In this document: positions 35,088 to 45,099 of the stretch, piece by piece
How the letters are laid out: each line of letters begins with the position of its first letter
Position numbering within the stretch: position 1 is the first letter of the stretch
Origin: Myxococcales bacterium
GTDB taxonomy: Bacteria > Myxococcota_A > Polyangia > Polyangiales > Polyangiaceae
Assembly (NCBI GenBank): GCA_016703425.1
Contig: JADJCA010000013.1
Coordinates: forward strand, 62,001-126,000
Reading direction: 5' to 3'
Length of the DNA: 64,000 bases
Notes under the pieces: model-generated
The model's database searches: none
The model's input: the letters and a program-made list of their open reading frames with translations, nothing else
What the model was told of the DNA's origin: nothing
Position numbers and translations under genes: made by a program

Positions 35088-36668
35088 CGCTTCGCCTCGC
35101 GGAGCAGCTGCGAGGTCACCTTCGCGCGCCGCGCGACCGCCACGTCCGTGGCGAGCGCTTCGATGGGCGTGGCCATTCGAGTGGTCCAATTCTCGGGCCC
35201 GACGGTGCCCGGCGTGTTGATGCGTTGATCTTCGCCGAGGATCTCTTGCAAGAGGGCAAGCGCGAGCGAAGAGCCGCTGCCGAAGAGGCTCCGCATGTGC
35301 GCCTCGAAGAGCGCGTCGCCGGTCGCGTGCGCAGCCACGTCGGCTCCCGAGCCCGCCATCATCGCGGTGATGGCGCCTCGATCGGCGGGCGTCATCTCGC
35401 GCCACCAGAGCGCGATGGGCGCCGTGTCGTGGGTGCTCCACGTCGCGACGCTCAGCGGCGGGAACGACCGGGGGTCCCGCACGACGTCGCCGTCACGCTC
35501 CCACGGCAGCACGCGATAGCCGGGGATCGACAAGGAGCGCATGACGCCGCGCACCCAGTGCGGGATGACGCCAAGATCCTCCGCCACGATGGCGCCGGGC
35601 CCGGCCTCGCGCACCATCGCAGTGAGCACGGCGCGGCCGCGCGCCTCTTGCACGCGCTCGCTGGGCAGGTCGAAGTGCCCCTTCTGCGCCGCGCGGCTTG
35701 ATCCACTGGCGGAAATAGCCGACCACGTGATCGATGCGGAAGAGGTCGTAGAGCTGCCGCGCGCGACGGGTCCGCGCCGTGAGCCACGAGAACCCCTCTT
35801 GCTCGAGGCGCGCGAAGTCGTAGGCAGGGAGACCCCAGTCCTGGCCCTCCTCCGAATACGCATCGGGCGGCGCGCCGAGGGAGACATCGGTCCGAAGGAG
35901 GTGCCGGTGGGCCCACGCGTCGGCGCTCTCGCCGCCAACGATAAACGGGAGGTCGCCCATGAGCGCGACGCCGCGCTCCTTGAGCGCGCGCCTCGCGGCG
36001 GCCCACTGCTCGCCGGCCACGAACTGCGCGTAGGCGTGCTGCAAGATGGGGCGCGCGAGCCGTTCGCGGGCCTCTTGGAGCGCCTTGGGCTCGCGATCGC
36101 GGAGCCCCACGGGCCACGTTGACCAGCCGTGCTCCTCGCGCTCGCCTCGAATCGCGACGTAGAGCGAAAGGTCGTCTTCCCAGACGCCGGCCTCGTTGCG
36201 AAACTCACGGAACGCGCGGGCCCGCGGCGTATCGTGCGCGATCTCGCGCTCGACGAAGCGCTGAAAGGCGCGGCTGAGGACCCGCTCCTTGATGGCGCGC
36301 ACCGCCACGTAGTCGACGGCCTTCCGCGCGCGCAGCGCGGCAAGCTCGGCTTCGCCGGAAGGTCCCAAGGCGTCGTGGAGGACGCTCGCGTCGAGCTCGG
36401 GCACGTCGCGGAGCGAGATGTAAATCGGGTCAAGGCCGAAGGCCGTCCGCGCGCCGTAGGGGCTCGTCTCGCCGCGAGCGAGCTCGAAGGTCGGCAAGAG
36501 CTGGAGGACCCTAAAGCCCACGCCGCGCGCCCAGTCGCCGAGACGCGGGAGATCGCCGATTTCACCGATGCCAAAATCTCGGTGGCTGCGGAGCGAGAAG
36601 AGCGGCACCGTGAGGCCGGCCCTTCGCTCCGGCTCGCGATCACCGGAAGCACCGGAAGAGCGTGTCAT
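35084..36668 (-). CDS. malQ: 4-alpha-glucanotransferase (amylomaltase), frameshifted
   Basis: Amylomaltase (GH77) transfers glucan chains between maltodextrins. The N-terminal part reads PLFSLRSHRDFGIGEIGDLPRLGDWA, SPYGARTAFGLDPIYI and ALMGDLPFIVGGESADAWAH, through FRIDHVVGYFRQWIKPRG, the catalytic core with the nucleophile Asp. At about 35687 the frame breaks. The next frame continues exactly with QKGHFDLPSERVQ, then AIVAEDLGVIPHWVRG (acid/base Glu region), YRVLPWERDGD and WSTHDTAPIALWW to the stop. Removing one G at 35687 joins them into an enzyme of normal length. The start is ATG 36668, with 36686 as an alternative. The stop overlaps glgX. Confidence 0.88.
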
Positions 36669-36746
36669 GGTGAGAGGATCGCGCATTGTGGATCGGTCGC
36701 GCAAGCTCAAGGAACCTTCCACCGGGTACGTTGTCGAGTCTTTTGC

Positions 36747-37532
36747 ATGACCCGTTCTCCGCGGCCCTTCGAGATCAGCGTGTCGCTCATGCTCGGCGTC
36801 TCGCTGGCGCTCCACGCGGGGGCCTTCGCGCTCGTCGGCCGGCAATGGGTCTCGCCTCCCGCAGCTACGCCCCAAGCGTCAGTGCTCACCGGCGACACGC
36901 TCGAAGTGCCGGGTCTCTCCGAGCAAGAGGTCGTCACCGAGGTCGATGACCTCGACGTGGTCCCCGAGCTGCATGAGCCCGCGCCGACAAACGCCGCGGG
37001 AGCCGGTGAGCCTGCTCCGAAGCGGCGCGCCTCGCCGCCGAAGCTCCGTGTGAAGGGCGGCGCGGCGACCAGCGCGGCGGCCAGCGACGACGCCCCGGCG
37101 GCACGATTCGGCGCCGTCGGCGAGCGCGGTGCCGTGGATCTCGCGACGGCTTTCACGCGCGGCTTCCCGCAGGCCGCCAGCTCCGATCCGATCTGGGCCG
37201 GTGCTCCCTTTGGCGCCGCCGGCACGCTCACCGCCGTGCTCACGCTCGACGACGGAGGGACGCTCGTTGAGGCGCGCATCGAGGGGACTGGTTCGCCGGC
37301 CTTGCGCCAGGCCCTCAGCCGAACGGTCGCCCTGGTGCGCGGTAGAACGTTCGTCGCGCGCGCCAAGACCACGCGCCTCGTGGTGGTGGGCACGGTCTCC
37401 CGCGACACCGTGAAGAGCGGGGCCTTCGGCGACGTCTTCGCCATCGGCGGCAGCTACGTCGGCAACGCCGGCAGCGCCTTCTTCTCCCTCGCCATCGGGC
37501 GGCGCGTCGACGTCACCGTGACGAGTCGATAG
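36747..37532 (+). CDS. TonB-like single-span periplasmic protein
   Basis: A 261-residue protein with one N-terminal membrane helix (VSLMLGVSLALHAGAFALVG), an acidic and Pro/Ala-rich periplasmic spacer, and a small alpha/beta C-terminal domain (GTLTAVLTLDDGGTLVEARIEGTGSPALRQALSRTVALVRGRTF). The topology and the strand pattern of the last domain resemble TonB-type proteins, but the family's typical final strand is not clear. It could link an inner-membrane motor to the envelope. Its end overlaps the convergent membrane-protein gene by 20 bases. Confidence 0.55.
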   Translation: MTRSPRPFEISVSLMLGVSLALHAGAFALVGRQWVSPPAATPQASVLTGDTLEVPGLSEQEVVTEVDDLDVVPELHEPAPTNAAGAGEPAPKRRASPPKLRVKGGAATSAAASDDAPAARFGAVGERGAVDLATAFTRGFPQAASSDPIWAGAPFGAAGTLTAVLTLDDGGTLVEARIEGTGSPALRQALSRTVALVRGRTFVARAKTTRLVVVGTVSRDTVKSGAFGDVFAIGGSYVGNAGSAFFSLAIGRRVDVTVTSR

Positions 37533-39321
37533 CGAGCGCGGCGTCGTCAGCGTCTGCCAGCGCGCGACGCGACGGGCGACTTCGCTCACTCAAGGGCGGC
37601 ACAACGCGCTCGAGAATGAGCAGCTTGTCCTCGGCGAACTTCACGCGATAGTGCCGCGGGATGAGGGCCACGACCTCGGGCGGCGAATCCCACATCATCA
37701 CGTGGTCGAACTCGGGCGTGACGACGGCCCAGAAGTCCGCCCAGCGCTGACGCCACGTGTTGCCGCAGTCGGGCTCCACGATGCCTGCCGTGCGGAGCAT
37801 GCTGCACTCCCACTCGGGCGAGACCATCGTTGGTGCGTAGGCCTCGAGCACCAGGTGGTTGAGCTGGATCGGCGGCGGCTTCCGGTACATGACGGGAAAC
37901 GAGCGTGAGTGGGCGAAGAGGAGCGGAGCGCTGGTCTGCTTCTCCGTGACGTAGAAGCCCCACGCGTGAAGGACGCTCCGCGTGTTCACGCTGGAGGCCT
38001 TCTGATTGAACATGAGGGGGAGGAGCTTGGCCCCTTGCGGCACGTGGGGAATCCCCGCGGTCACCTTGGCCCGATCGGCGTCGAGGCGCACGTAGTCGAT
38101 GCCCATGCCGCCGCTGTAGAGGAGCGCGGCCACGGCGAGCGCGGCCGTGAGGCGGCGGTCGATGCGAGCGGGGACGCGGAGCAACATCGCGATCCACAGA
38201 AACGCGATGAACCGCGAGTTGACGTGGAACCAATTCGTCGCGACGTAGGGCGTGCCGAAGTAGAACGCGAAGAGGACCAGCGCCGCCGCGGGTCCGAAAT
38301 ACGTGGGCGCCTCGAAGCGGCGCCGAAAGGCCAAGATCGGGATGACCAGCGTCGGCAGGAGCGCCGAGAAGGAGAGCCACGTGAAGCCGAGCATCCACTC
38401 GGCGAACATGTTGTAGAAGAGCTCCCACGGCGGGAGATCGCGGCGGAGCGCCACGAAGCCATGCATAGCGCCGGCGGGCTCCGTGAGCTGCACGAGGACC
38501 GACCAGAGCGTTAGGGCGAGGACCGGCACCTGCGGCCCGAAGAACAGGAGCGCCTCGCGCAGCCGGCCGCGCCAATGAAGGCGCCAGCGCTCGTCTGTGG
38601 CCGTCGCGCCGTCGGCGGGACGCCACGCGTAGAGCACGTGCACGAGGCCAAGCAGGCCCGCGATGAGAAGGCAGAAGACGTGCGAATACCAAGTGAGGAA
38701 CGAGGCGGCGAACAGGGCCACGCCGTGCTTCAGGGTCGGTGCGCGGCGATGCCGGTCGGCGGCCATCAGCACCAGGAGCGCGCACGGCACGCCGAGGGCG
38801 AAGTCGAGCATGCCCATCGACACGAACCAGTTGTGGACTGTGGGCCAAGCCAGAAGGCTGGCGACAACCATCCGGCGTCGATCGGTGAACTGCAAGAGGA
38901 AGTGGGGCAGCACAAATGCCCCGGCGGCGATGACCGCCAACGAGAAGAGCTTCGCGGCCAGCTTGTTGGAGGCGAGGCCACCCACGAAGTAGAGAAACGA
39001 GAAGAGCGCCGCGTTGGTCTTGAAGAGGCCGTTCGAGACGAACTCGGGGTACCGCTCCGGATGCTGTATGACCGTGAGCGCCGCGAGGTGGTTCGGCAGG
39101 TCCTGGAACGGCGGCACCTCGGTGAGGGCGACAGGCCAAGCGGCCAAGACGAACAGCACCGCGCCGGCGGCCCAGGCGAGGCGTTGGTCGCTCATGCGCT
39201 CGAGCTGCTGGCTCACGCGACCGGCCAAGGTGGCGGCCCCCACGCCGAGGGCCTCGAGGGTCGGCGGCGTCGTCGGCTCCGAAGGGAGCTTGCGGGCTGC
39301 GATGGTGGCCTTCTGGGACAT
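37513..39321 (-). CDS. polytopic membrane protein, possibly GT-C-type glycosyltransferase
   Basis: A 602-residue protein with about ten membrane helices (for example LAWAAGAVLFVLAAWPVAL, LAAKLFSLAVIAAGAFVLPHFLL, ALLPTLVIPILAF, AAALVLFAFYFG). The first periplasmic loop reads EVPPFQDLPNHLAAL, with an Asp soon after the first helix, as in GT-C lipid-linked-sugar transferases. The C-terminal 170 residues are soluble. The ATG at 39321 sits close before the first helix. The glycosyltransferase assignment is an inference from topology; no catalytic motif is certain. Confidence 0.6.
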   Translation of the reverse strand: MSQKATIAARKLPSEPTTPPTLEALGVGAATLAGRVSQQLERMSDQRLAWAAGAVLFVLAAWPVALTEVPPFQDLPNHLAALTVIQHPERYPEFVSNGLFKTNAALFSFLYFVGGLASNKLAAKLFSLAVIAAGAFVLPHFLLQFTDRRRMVVASLLAWPTVHNWFVSMGMLDFALGVPCALLVLMAADRHRRAPTLKHGVALFAASFLTWYSHVFCLLIAGLLGLVHVLYAWRPADGATATDERWRLHWRGRLREALLFFGPQVPVLALTLWSVLVQLTEPAGAMHGFVALRRDLPPWELFYNMFAEWMLGFTWLSFSALLPTLVIPILAFRRRFEAPTYFGPAAALVLFAFYFGTPYVATNWFHVNSRFIAFLWIAMLLRVPARIDRRLTAALAVAALLYSGGMGIDYVRLDADRAKVTAGIPHVPQGAKLLPLMFNQKASSVNTRSVLHAWGFYVTEKQTSAPLLFAHSRSFPVMYRKPPPIQLNHLVLEAYAPTMVSPEWECSMLRTAGIVEPDCGNTWRQRWADFWAVVTPEFDHVMMWDSPPEVVALIPRHYRVKFAEDKLLILERVVPPLSERSRPSRRALADADDAALAIDSSR

Positions 39322-39598
39322 GAGGACGCTAAAACGCGAGGGACCGCGAGGACCCGGTACGACGAGGCGAACGGCCGGCGCGATGCAAAGGCCGACCCAG
39401 GCAAGGCGACGTTTCCGGAGAAGCCCAAAGAAACCGCCCAAAACAGTAGAAAATCGCGCGAACCCTACTCGGCGGGCCCCCCCGTGTCCAGCCGAGGGCC
39501 ACACGGCCAGCATGACAGGAGGGTCGCGGTTCGCGAGGGGGGCTTTTCCCCCACCCAGAGACGCGAGCGCTGGCCTGCGCCGTGCACGATGGGGTGCG

Positions 39599-40735
39599 AT
39601 GCCTTCCCGTCCGTGCGGCGCTCGAGTGCTCCTTCCCGGAGTATTGACCCGCCTTTGTGGTGGGGCCGCGCGGCGCTCCGGATCGACGAAGGCCCGGTAC
39701 CGTTGGATCGCGGCGACGGTCGCCCTCGCCGGCTGCGCGCCCGCGGCACCGTCAGACGGGGCAGCGTCTGAGGGGCGGGACGTCCGCGTCGCCACCCACG
39801 ACACGTCCGACATGACCATCTTCGGCGGTGCGCCCGACGGCGAGGTCGGCGGCGTCGTAGCGCTGCGGGTTGGCCAGGCGGCGCCCTTCGAGATCTGTTC
39901 GGCGGCCCTCATCGCGCCCAACGTGGTCCTCACGGCACGTCACTGCGTCAGCCGCATGGTCGCCTCGAGCGTCGTGTGCACCGACCGCGGGACGTCCGCC
40001 AACGGTGAACACGTGGCCCGAGACCAGGCCATCGAAGACATCTCCGTCTTCGTGGGCCAGGCCCCCAACTTCGCCACAACGCCAGCCGCGCGCGCCTCGT
40101 CGATCGTGCACCGTGGCGGCAGCTCGCTCTGCAACGGCGACATCGCCCTCGTCGTCCTTGATCGCCCCGTCTGGAACGCGGCGCCGCTGCGCGTACGCCT
40201 CGGTGGCAGCGTGCGGCCCTACGAGCGCGTCCGCGCCGTCGGATACGGTCGCAGCGACGTCACCGATCCGCTCGGCCGAAGGCTTCGCCGCGACGACATC
40301 GACGTGCTCGCCGTGGGCGCGCGACTGACGGCCTCTTCGACGGCGCTCGGCGATCGCGAGTTCGAGGTCGGTCGCTCGATCTGCCAGGGCGACTCGGGCG
40401 GGCCCTCCATCGACACGAACACGGGAGCCGTTGTGGGCGTCGTCTCGCGCGGCGCTGACTGCCGCCAAGACTACGGCCACGTTTACACGCAGACCTCCGG
40501 CTTCGAAGCGCTCTTCGCGCGAGCGCTCAAGCTCGCCGGCTCCACGCTCACCAACGAAGAAGGCCTCGCGCTCAGCTCGACGGACCTCGGCGGCGCCGAT
40601 GGCGCCGGCGCAACCTCCGACATTGAGGGCGGCTGCAGCGTCTCTGGCCCGAGCCGCGCGCCTCACGGCGCCTTCGCGATCGCCCTCGCGTGCGTCGCGA
40701 CGTGGTTCGGGCGCCGCCGCCAACGTGCGCGGTAG
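39599..40735 (+). CDS. trypsin-like serine protease (S1) lipoprotein with MYXO-CTERM-like tail
   Basis: A 378-residue exported protease. The catalytic triad is complete: His115 (LTARHC), Asp181 (NGDIALVVLD) and Ser266 (CQGDSGGPS). An IFGG segment at 74-77 marks the expected N-terminus of the mature protease. The signal ends in a LAGCAP lipobox (Cys46). The long leader may mean that translation starts at a TTG near 39644 rather than ATG 39599. The C-terminus (GGCSVSG, then AFAIALACVATWF, then RRRQRAR) has the Cys, hydrophobic helix and Arg cluster of a MYXO-CTERM sorting signal. Having both anchors in one protein is unusual. Confidence 0.88.
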   Translation: MPSRPCGARVLLPGVLTRLCGGAARRSGSTKARYRWIAATVALAGCAPAAPSDGAASEGRDVRVATHDTSDMTIFGGAPDGEVGGVVALRVGQAAPFEICSAALIAPNVVLTARHCVSRMVASSVVCTDRGTSANGEHVARDQAIEDISVFVGQAPNFATTPAARASSIVHRGGSSLCNGDIALVVLDRPVWNAAPLRVRLGGSVRPYERVRAVGYGRSDVTDPLGRRLRRDDIDVLAVGARLTASSTALGDREFEVGRSICQGDSGGPSIDTNTGAVVGVVSRGADCRQDYGHVYTQTSGFEALFARALKLAGSTLTNEEGLALSSTDLGGADGAGATSDIEGGCSVSGPSRAPHGAFAIALACVATWFGRRRQRAR

Positions 40736-40757
40736 CGTCTAGCGCTTGGCCTCGCGG

Positions 40758-43500
40758 CTACTTCGCCTTCGCCCAGTTCGGTCCGGCGCCGGCATCGACG
40801 ACGAGCGGCACGTCGAGCTTCATGGCGTTGGCCATGACGTCCCTCACCTTCGCCATCGCGTCCCGGACCTTGCTTTCCGGCACTTCAAACACGAGCTCGT
40901 CGTGAACCGTCAGCACCATGCGCGCGCCCGCGACCACGTCGCCAGCACCGAGACGCACCATCGCGATCTTGAGGATGTCGGCGGCCGAGCCCTGGATCGG
41001 CGTGTTCTTCGCGATGCGCTCGGCCTCCATGCGGAGTCCTCGATTGGCCGAGTGGAGGTTCGGCAAGAAGCGCCGACGGCCCAGCACCGTGCGCACGGCT
41101 TCGCCGCGGCGAGCGCCTTCCACCGTCTCGCGCATGAAGCGCTCGACGCCCTCGTAGCGGCGAAAATACGCTTCGATGAACCTCGCGGCTTCGGCGCGCG
41201 GGATGTCGAGCTGACGCGCGAGCGCCGCCTCGCCCATGCCGTAGATGACTCCGAAGTTGATGGTCTTCGCGCGCCGCCGCATCTCCGCGGTCACAGCGTC
41301 CTTGGCCACGTCGAAGATGAGCTGCGCTGTGTGCCCGTGCACATCGGCGCCGCTCGTGAAGGCTTCGAGGAGCTGCGCGTCGCGAGACAGGTGCGCCAGG
41401 ACGCGGAGCTCGATCTGCGAGTAGTCGGCGCTTACGATGAGCGACCCTGGCGGCGCGACGAAGGCGGCGCGGATTTCGCGACCGAGCTCGCTCCGGATGG
41501 GAATGTTCTGAAGGTTCGGGTCGGTCGACGAGAGGCGCCCCGTAGCGGCGACGGTCTGCTGAAAGCGCGTGTGGATGCGACCCGTTTGCGGGTTGATGGC
41601 CCGCGGCAACGCGTCGATGTACGTGCCCTTGAGTTTGTCGATCTCCCGGTACTCGACGACGACCCGCGGCAAGTCGTGTTGCTCCGCGAGCTCCTCGAGC
41701 ACCTCCGCATCGGTGGAGCGGCCCCCCCTTCGGCGTCTTCTTGAGCACCGGCAGACCGAGCTCGTCGAACAAGATGGCCTCGAGTTGATCGCGCGAGCGC
41801 AGCGAGAAGTCGCGCCCCGCGATAGACCGAGCTTTGGCCTCGAGCGCACGAAGCTCGGCCTCCACGCGCTGGCCGAGGCCCGCTAAGACCGCCACGTCGA
41901 CGAGGACGCCGGTCCGCTCCATCGTCGCCAGGACGGACGAGAGCGGCAGCTCCACCTCATGGAGGAGCGAGCCGAGGCCCTCGCGCTCGACACGGCCTGC
42001 GAGCTTCACCGACGCGCTGAACGTGATCTCGGCGTCGCTCGCGGCAAAGGGCGTGGCTTCGTCGATGGGCAGCTGGTCAAAGGGGACCTGCGCCCCCTTC
42101 TTGCCCTTCGCCGCGCCGTCACCGTACGCACGGGCCTCCACGCCCAGCTCGCGGCGTGCGAGCTCCTTCAGGCCGGAAGGCGCCTCCGGGTCGATCAGGT
42201 ACGCCGCGAGCATGGGGTCGAAGGTCTCGCCGGCGAAGCGGATGCCCTCGCGCGCGAAGAGGACTTCGGTGCTCTTCAGGTCGAACACGACCTTGCGCAC
42301 CTCCGTCGACGCGAGCACCGGAAGAAGCGCGCCTTGGACCTCCGCCCGCGTGAGCTGCTTCGGCGCGCCGAGGTAGCGGTGCTCGACCGGCACGTAGTGA
42401 CCCACGCTAGGTCGAGCCGCGAGCGCAACGCCCACGAGGTCGGCGCGCATCGGGTCGGTGCTTGAAACCACGACGGAGAGCGCGAGGGTGCCGCTCTTCT
42501 TCGCGTCCGCGAGGACCGCCGAGAGCGCCGCGAGGTCGAGGATCGCCTCGAAGGTGCGAGGCGCCGCCGGCGCCGGCTCGAGCTGATCGAGGTGCCGGGT
42601 AAACTCCAATTCCGTGAAGAGCGCGCGGAGCGCCCCCTGGTCGGCGCCGCCGTATCGCAGCGCCGCGAGATCCCAGCGCACGCTGACGTCGGCTTTGAGC
42701 GTGACGAGTCGCTGGCTGAGGCGCGCGTCGGCCTCGTGCGCCACGAGGGCCTCTTTCAGCTTCACGCGCTTGATCTCACCCACGTGTGCGTAGACGCCAT
42801 CGAGCGATTGGTACTCGCGCAAGAGGTCTGTGGCCGTCTTGGGTCCGACGCTCGGCACGCCGGGAACGTTGTCCGACGTGTCCCCCGTGAGCGCGAGGTA
42901 GTCGCGCACCTTGCTCGGCGCGACGCCGAGCTTCTCCTCGACCTCGCGCGGGCCATAGACCTTGTCGCGCATCGAGTCCCAGAGCACGACATCGAACTTC
43001 TCGTCATCGACGAGCTGCATGAGGTCCTTGTCGGAGCTGACGATGACGGTCTTGAGGCCCGACGCGCGCGCATGCGCCACCGCCGACGCGATGAGGTCGT
43101 CGGCCTCGACGCCGTCTTCTTGAAAGATCGGAATGCCGTAGGCACGCACGAGGGCCTCGCAGCGGGCCATCTGTTGCGACAGGTCCTCCGACGGCGGCGG
43201 ACGCGTGGCCTTGTAGCGCGCGTCGATGGCTTTGCGGAAGGTCGGCCCGCGCGAGTCCATCGCCACGGCGAGGTAGGCCGGCTTCCGATCGCTCACGACC
43301 TTCTGGAGCATGTTCACGGTGCCCATCACCGCGTGCGTCGGCTCGCCCTTCGACGACGAGAGCGGCGTGATGGCGTGGTACGCGCGAAAGACGTAGCCCG
43401 AGAGGTCGATGAGGTAGAGCGTCTCCGGATCGCCTTTGGCGGGTAGCTCCGCGGAGGGGCCGGTTGCCGTCGAGTCGACCTTCGCGGGGCGAGCTGCCAT
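40758..43500 (-). CDS. polA: DNA polymerase I, frameshifted at a G7 run
   Basis: About 913 residues once corrected, normal for Pol I. The N-terminal 5'-3' exonuclease is intact (LYLIDLSGYVFRAYHAI, GVEADDLIAS, SSDKDLMQLVDD, GDTSDNVPGVPSVGPKTA). The middle 3'-5' exonuclease-like domain is degenerate. The polymerase domain has TGRLSSTDPNLQNIPIR, SADYSQIELRVLAH (motif A), RRRAKTINFGVIYGMG (motif B) and VHDELVFEVP (motif C). The frame breaks at 41722-41728, where seven C on the plus strand (seven G in the gene) interrupt KKTPKGG and RSTDAEVLEEL; six would keep the frame. ATG 43500 has AAGGTGG ahead and is preferred to GTG 43509. Confidence 0.93.
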
Positions 43501-43703
43501 GGCCCCCACCTTCAGGCGGCCTCACGCCGAGCGTCAAGCGTAACCCTCCGTTGGCGGCGCGCTGTGGCCCGCGGTTCACGCGGCCCAGGTTCTCACGACG
43601 AAATCGAGGTGCGAGCCGGCGCGACCGTTGCTGGACGCTCGTCACCTCCACGGATACCCTCCATGGGCCGGTGCGAACGCACGCTCATCGGCCGCGCCCG
43701 CTC

Positions 43704-45092
43704 ATGTCTGACCCGAACGCACCGCCGTCCCAGTCGCTGGTCGCTGGCAAGTACCAGCTGGGCCAGCTCATCGGGCGTGGCGGCATGGGAAGCGTTTGGG
43801 AAGGGCGGCACGTGTCGCTCGGCACGCGCGTGGCCGTGAAGTTCATCGAGAAGGAGTACTCGGACAGCGACGAGGCCCGAAAGCGCTTCCACAACGAAGC
43901 GAAGACCGCGGCGACGATCCAATCGAAATACGCGGTCCAGATTTACGATCACGGCGTCACCGACGATGGCCGCCCCTTCATCGTCATGGAGCTGCTCGAG
44001 GGCGAGGGCCTCGACAAGCGCCTTGAGCGCCTCGGTCAGCTCTCGCTGCAAGAGGTGGCCCGGGTGCTGACGCAGGTGTGCCGCGCGCTGCAACGCGCGC
44101 ACGAGGCCGGGATCATCTATCGGGACTTGAAGCTCGAGAACATCTTCATCCAGCGCTCCCTCGACGACGAAGACGAGATCGCGAAGGTGCTCGACTTCGG
44201 CATCGCCAAGATCCGCAGCGTCGACGGAACGACGCTCAGCAGCAGCACGAAGACCGGCGCGGTTCTCGGAACCCCCTTCTACATGTCGCCGGAGCAGGCG
44301 CGCGGCCTCCGCGAGATCGATCACCGGACCGATCTCTGGTCGCTCGGCGTCATCGCCTACAAGTGCCTGATCGGCGTCTTGCCTTTCGACGGCCAATCGC
44401 TCGGCGATCTCCTCGTGAAGATCTGCACCGCGCCGCTGCCGGTCCCCTCGGAGGCGCGCGCCGACCTCCCGCCGGCCTTCGACGCGTGGTTTCAAAGGGC
44501 GCTCGATCGCGATCCGGCCGCGCGTTTCGGCTCCGCCAACGAGCTCGCGGACGCGCTGGCCTTCGCCGCGGGGCTCAGCGTCAAGCGCGGCCCCGCGAGC
44601 TTCCCGCAGTCGGCGCCGAAAGCCGCGCTGGCGATTAGCGGCACGAGCGCCACGGAGCCGGGCCTCGGCGCCACGTCCGCGCCGCTGACGCACACGTCGC
44701 CAGGCACCACCAAGCGCACGAGCGCGGCGGCCGTGGCCGGTGTCGCCGCGCTGACCCTGATGCTCGGCGCTGGCGGCGCCGTGTTTTGGTCCTCGCGAAC
44801 GCCCACGAAGGTCGCGTCCGCGCCGCCGGAGCCGAGCCAAGCGGCACCGCAGCTCAGCGCATCGACGGCGCCCGCCGCGGTCCCGACGACGGTTACGGCC
44901 GTCGAGCCGACGCCCATCGAACCGGCTGCCGTAGCCCCGGCGCCGCCGAAGGCGCGCCCCGGAACCAAGGGGAAGGCCGGCGGCGCGACGACCGTCAAAG
45001 CAGAGGTCAAGGCTTCCGCCAAACCCGACCCCAAGTCCGAGCCGGAGCCCGTCAAGCCGACGAAGCCGAAGCAAGGCGACCCGGGCTTCTAA
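43704..45092 (+). CDS. transmembrane Ser/Thr protein kinase 3 with YRD catalytic loop
   Basis: A 462-residue Pkn-type kinase. IGRGGMGSVWEG, VAVKFIEKE, DFGIAKI and MSPEQARGL are intact, and WSLGVIAYKCLIG marks the C-lobe. The catalytic loop reads IIYRDLKLENIF, so the His of the usual HRD is Tyr; the catalytic Asp is kept and activity is likely. Most bacterial kinases keep HRD. After the domain (about 17-285) come a linker, one membrane helix (AAAVAGVAALTLMLGAGGAVFW) and a Lys/Pro/Ala-rich tail. The partner TPR/barrel gene begins seven bases downstream. Confidence 0.92.
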   Translation: MSDPNAPPSQSLVAGKYQLGQLIGRGGMGSVWEGRHVSLGTRVAVKFIEKEYSDSDEARKRFHNEAKTAATIQSKYAVQIYDHGVTDDGRPFIVMELLEGEGLDKRLERLGQLSLQEVARVLTQVCRALQRAHEAGIIYRDLKLENIFIQRSLDDEDEIAKVLDFGIAKIRSVDGTTLSSSTKTGAVLGTPFYMSPEQARGLREIDHRTDLWSLGVIAYKCLIGVLPFDGQSLGDLLVKICTAPLPVPSEARADLPPAFDAWFQRALDRDPAARFGSANELADALAFAAGLSVKRGPASFPQSAPKAALAISGTSATEPGLGATSAPLTHTSPGTTKRTSAAAVAGVAALTLMLGAGGAVFWSSRTPTKVASAPPEPSQAAPQLSASTAPAAVPTTVTAVEPTPIEPAAVAPAPPKARPGTKGKAGGATTVKAEVKASAKPDPKSEPEPVKPTKPKQGDPGF

Positions 45093-45099
45093 CCCTCAG

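Noticed and set aside
39538..39552. GGGGG-CTTTT-CCCCC hairpin before the protease gene
   Set aside because: Too short a stem, and the T run is in the loop rather than after it; no role could be argued.
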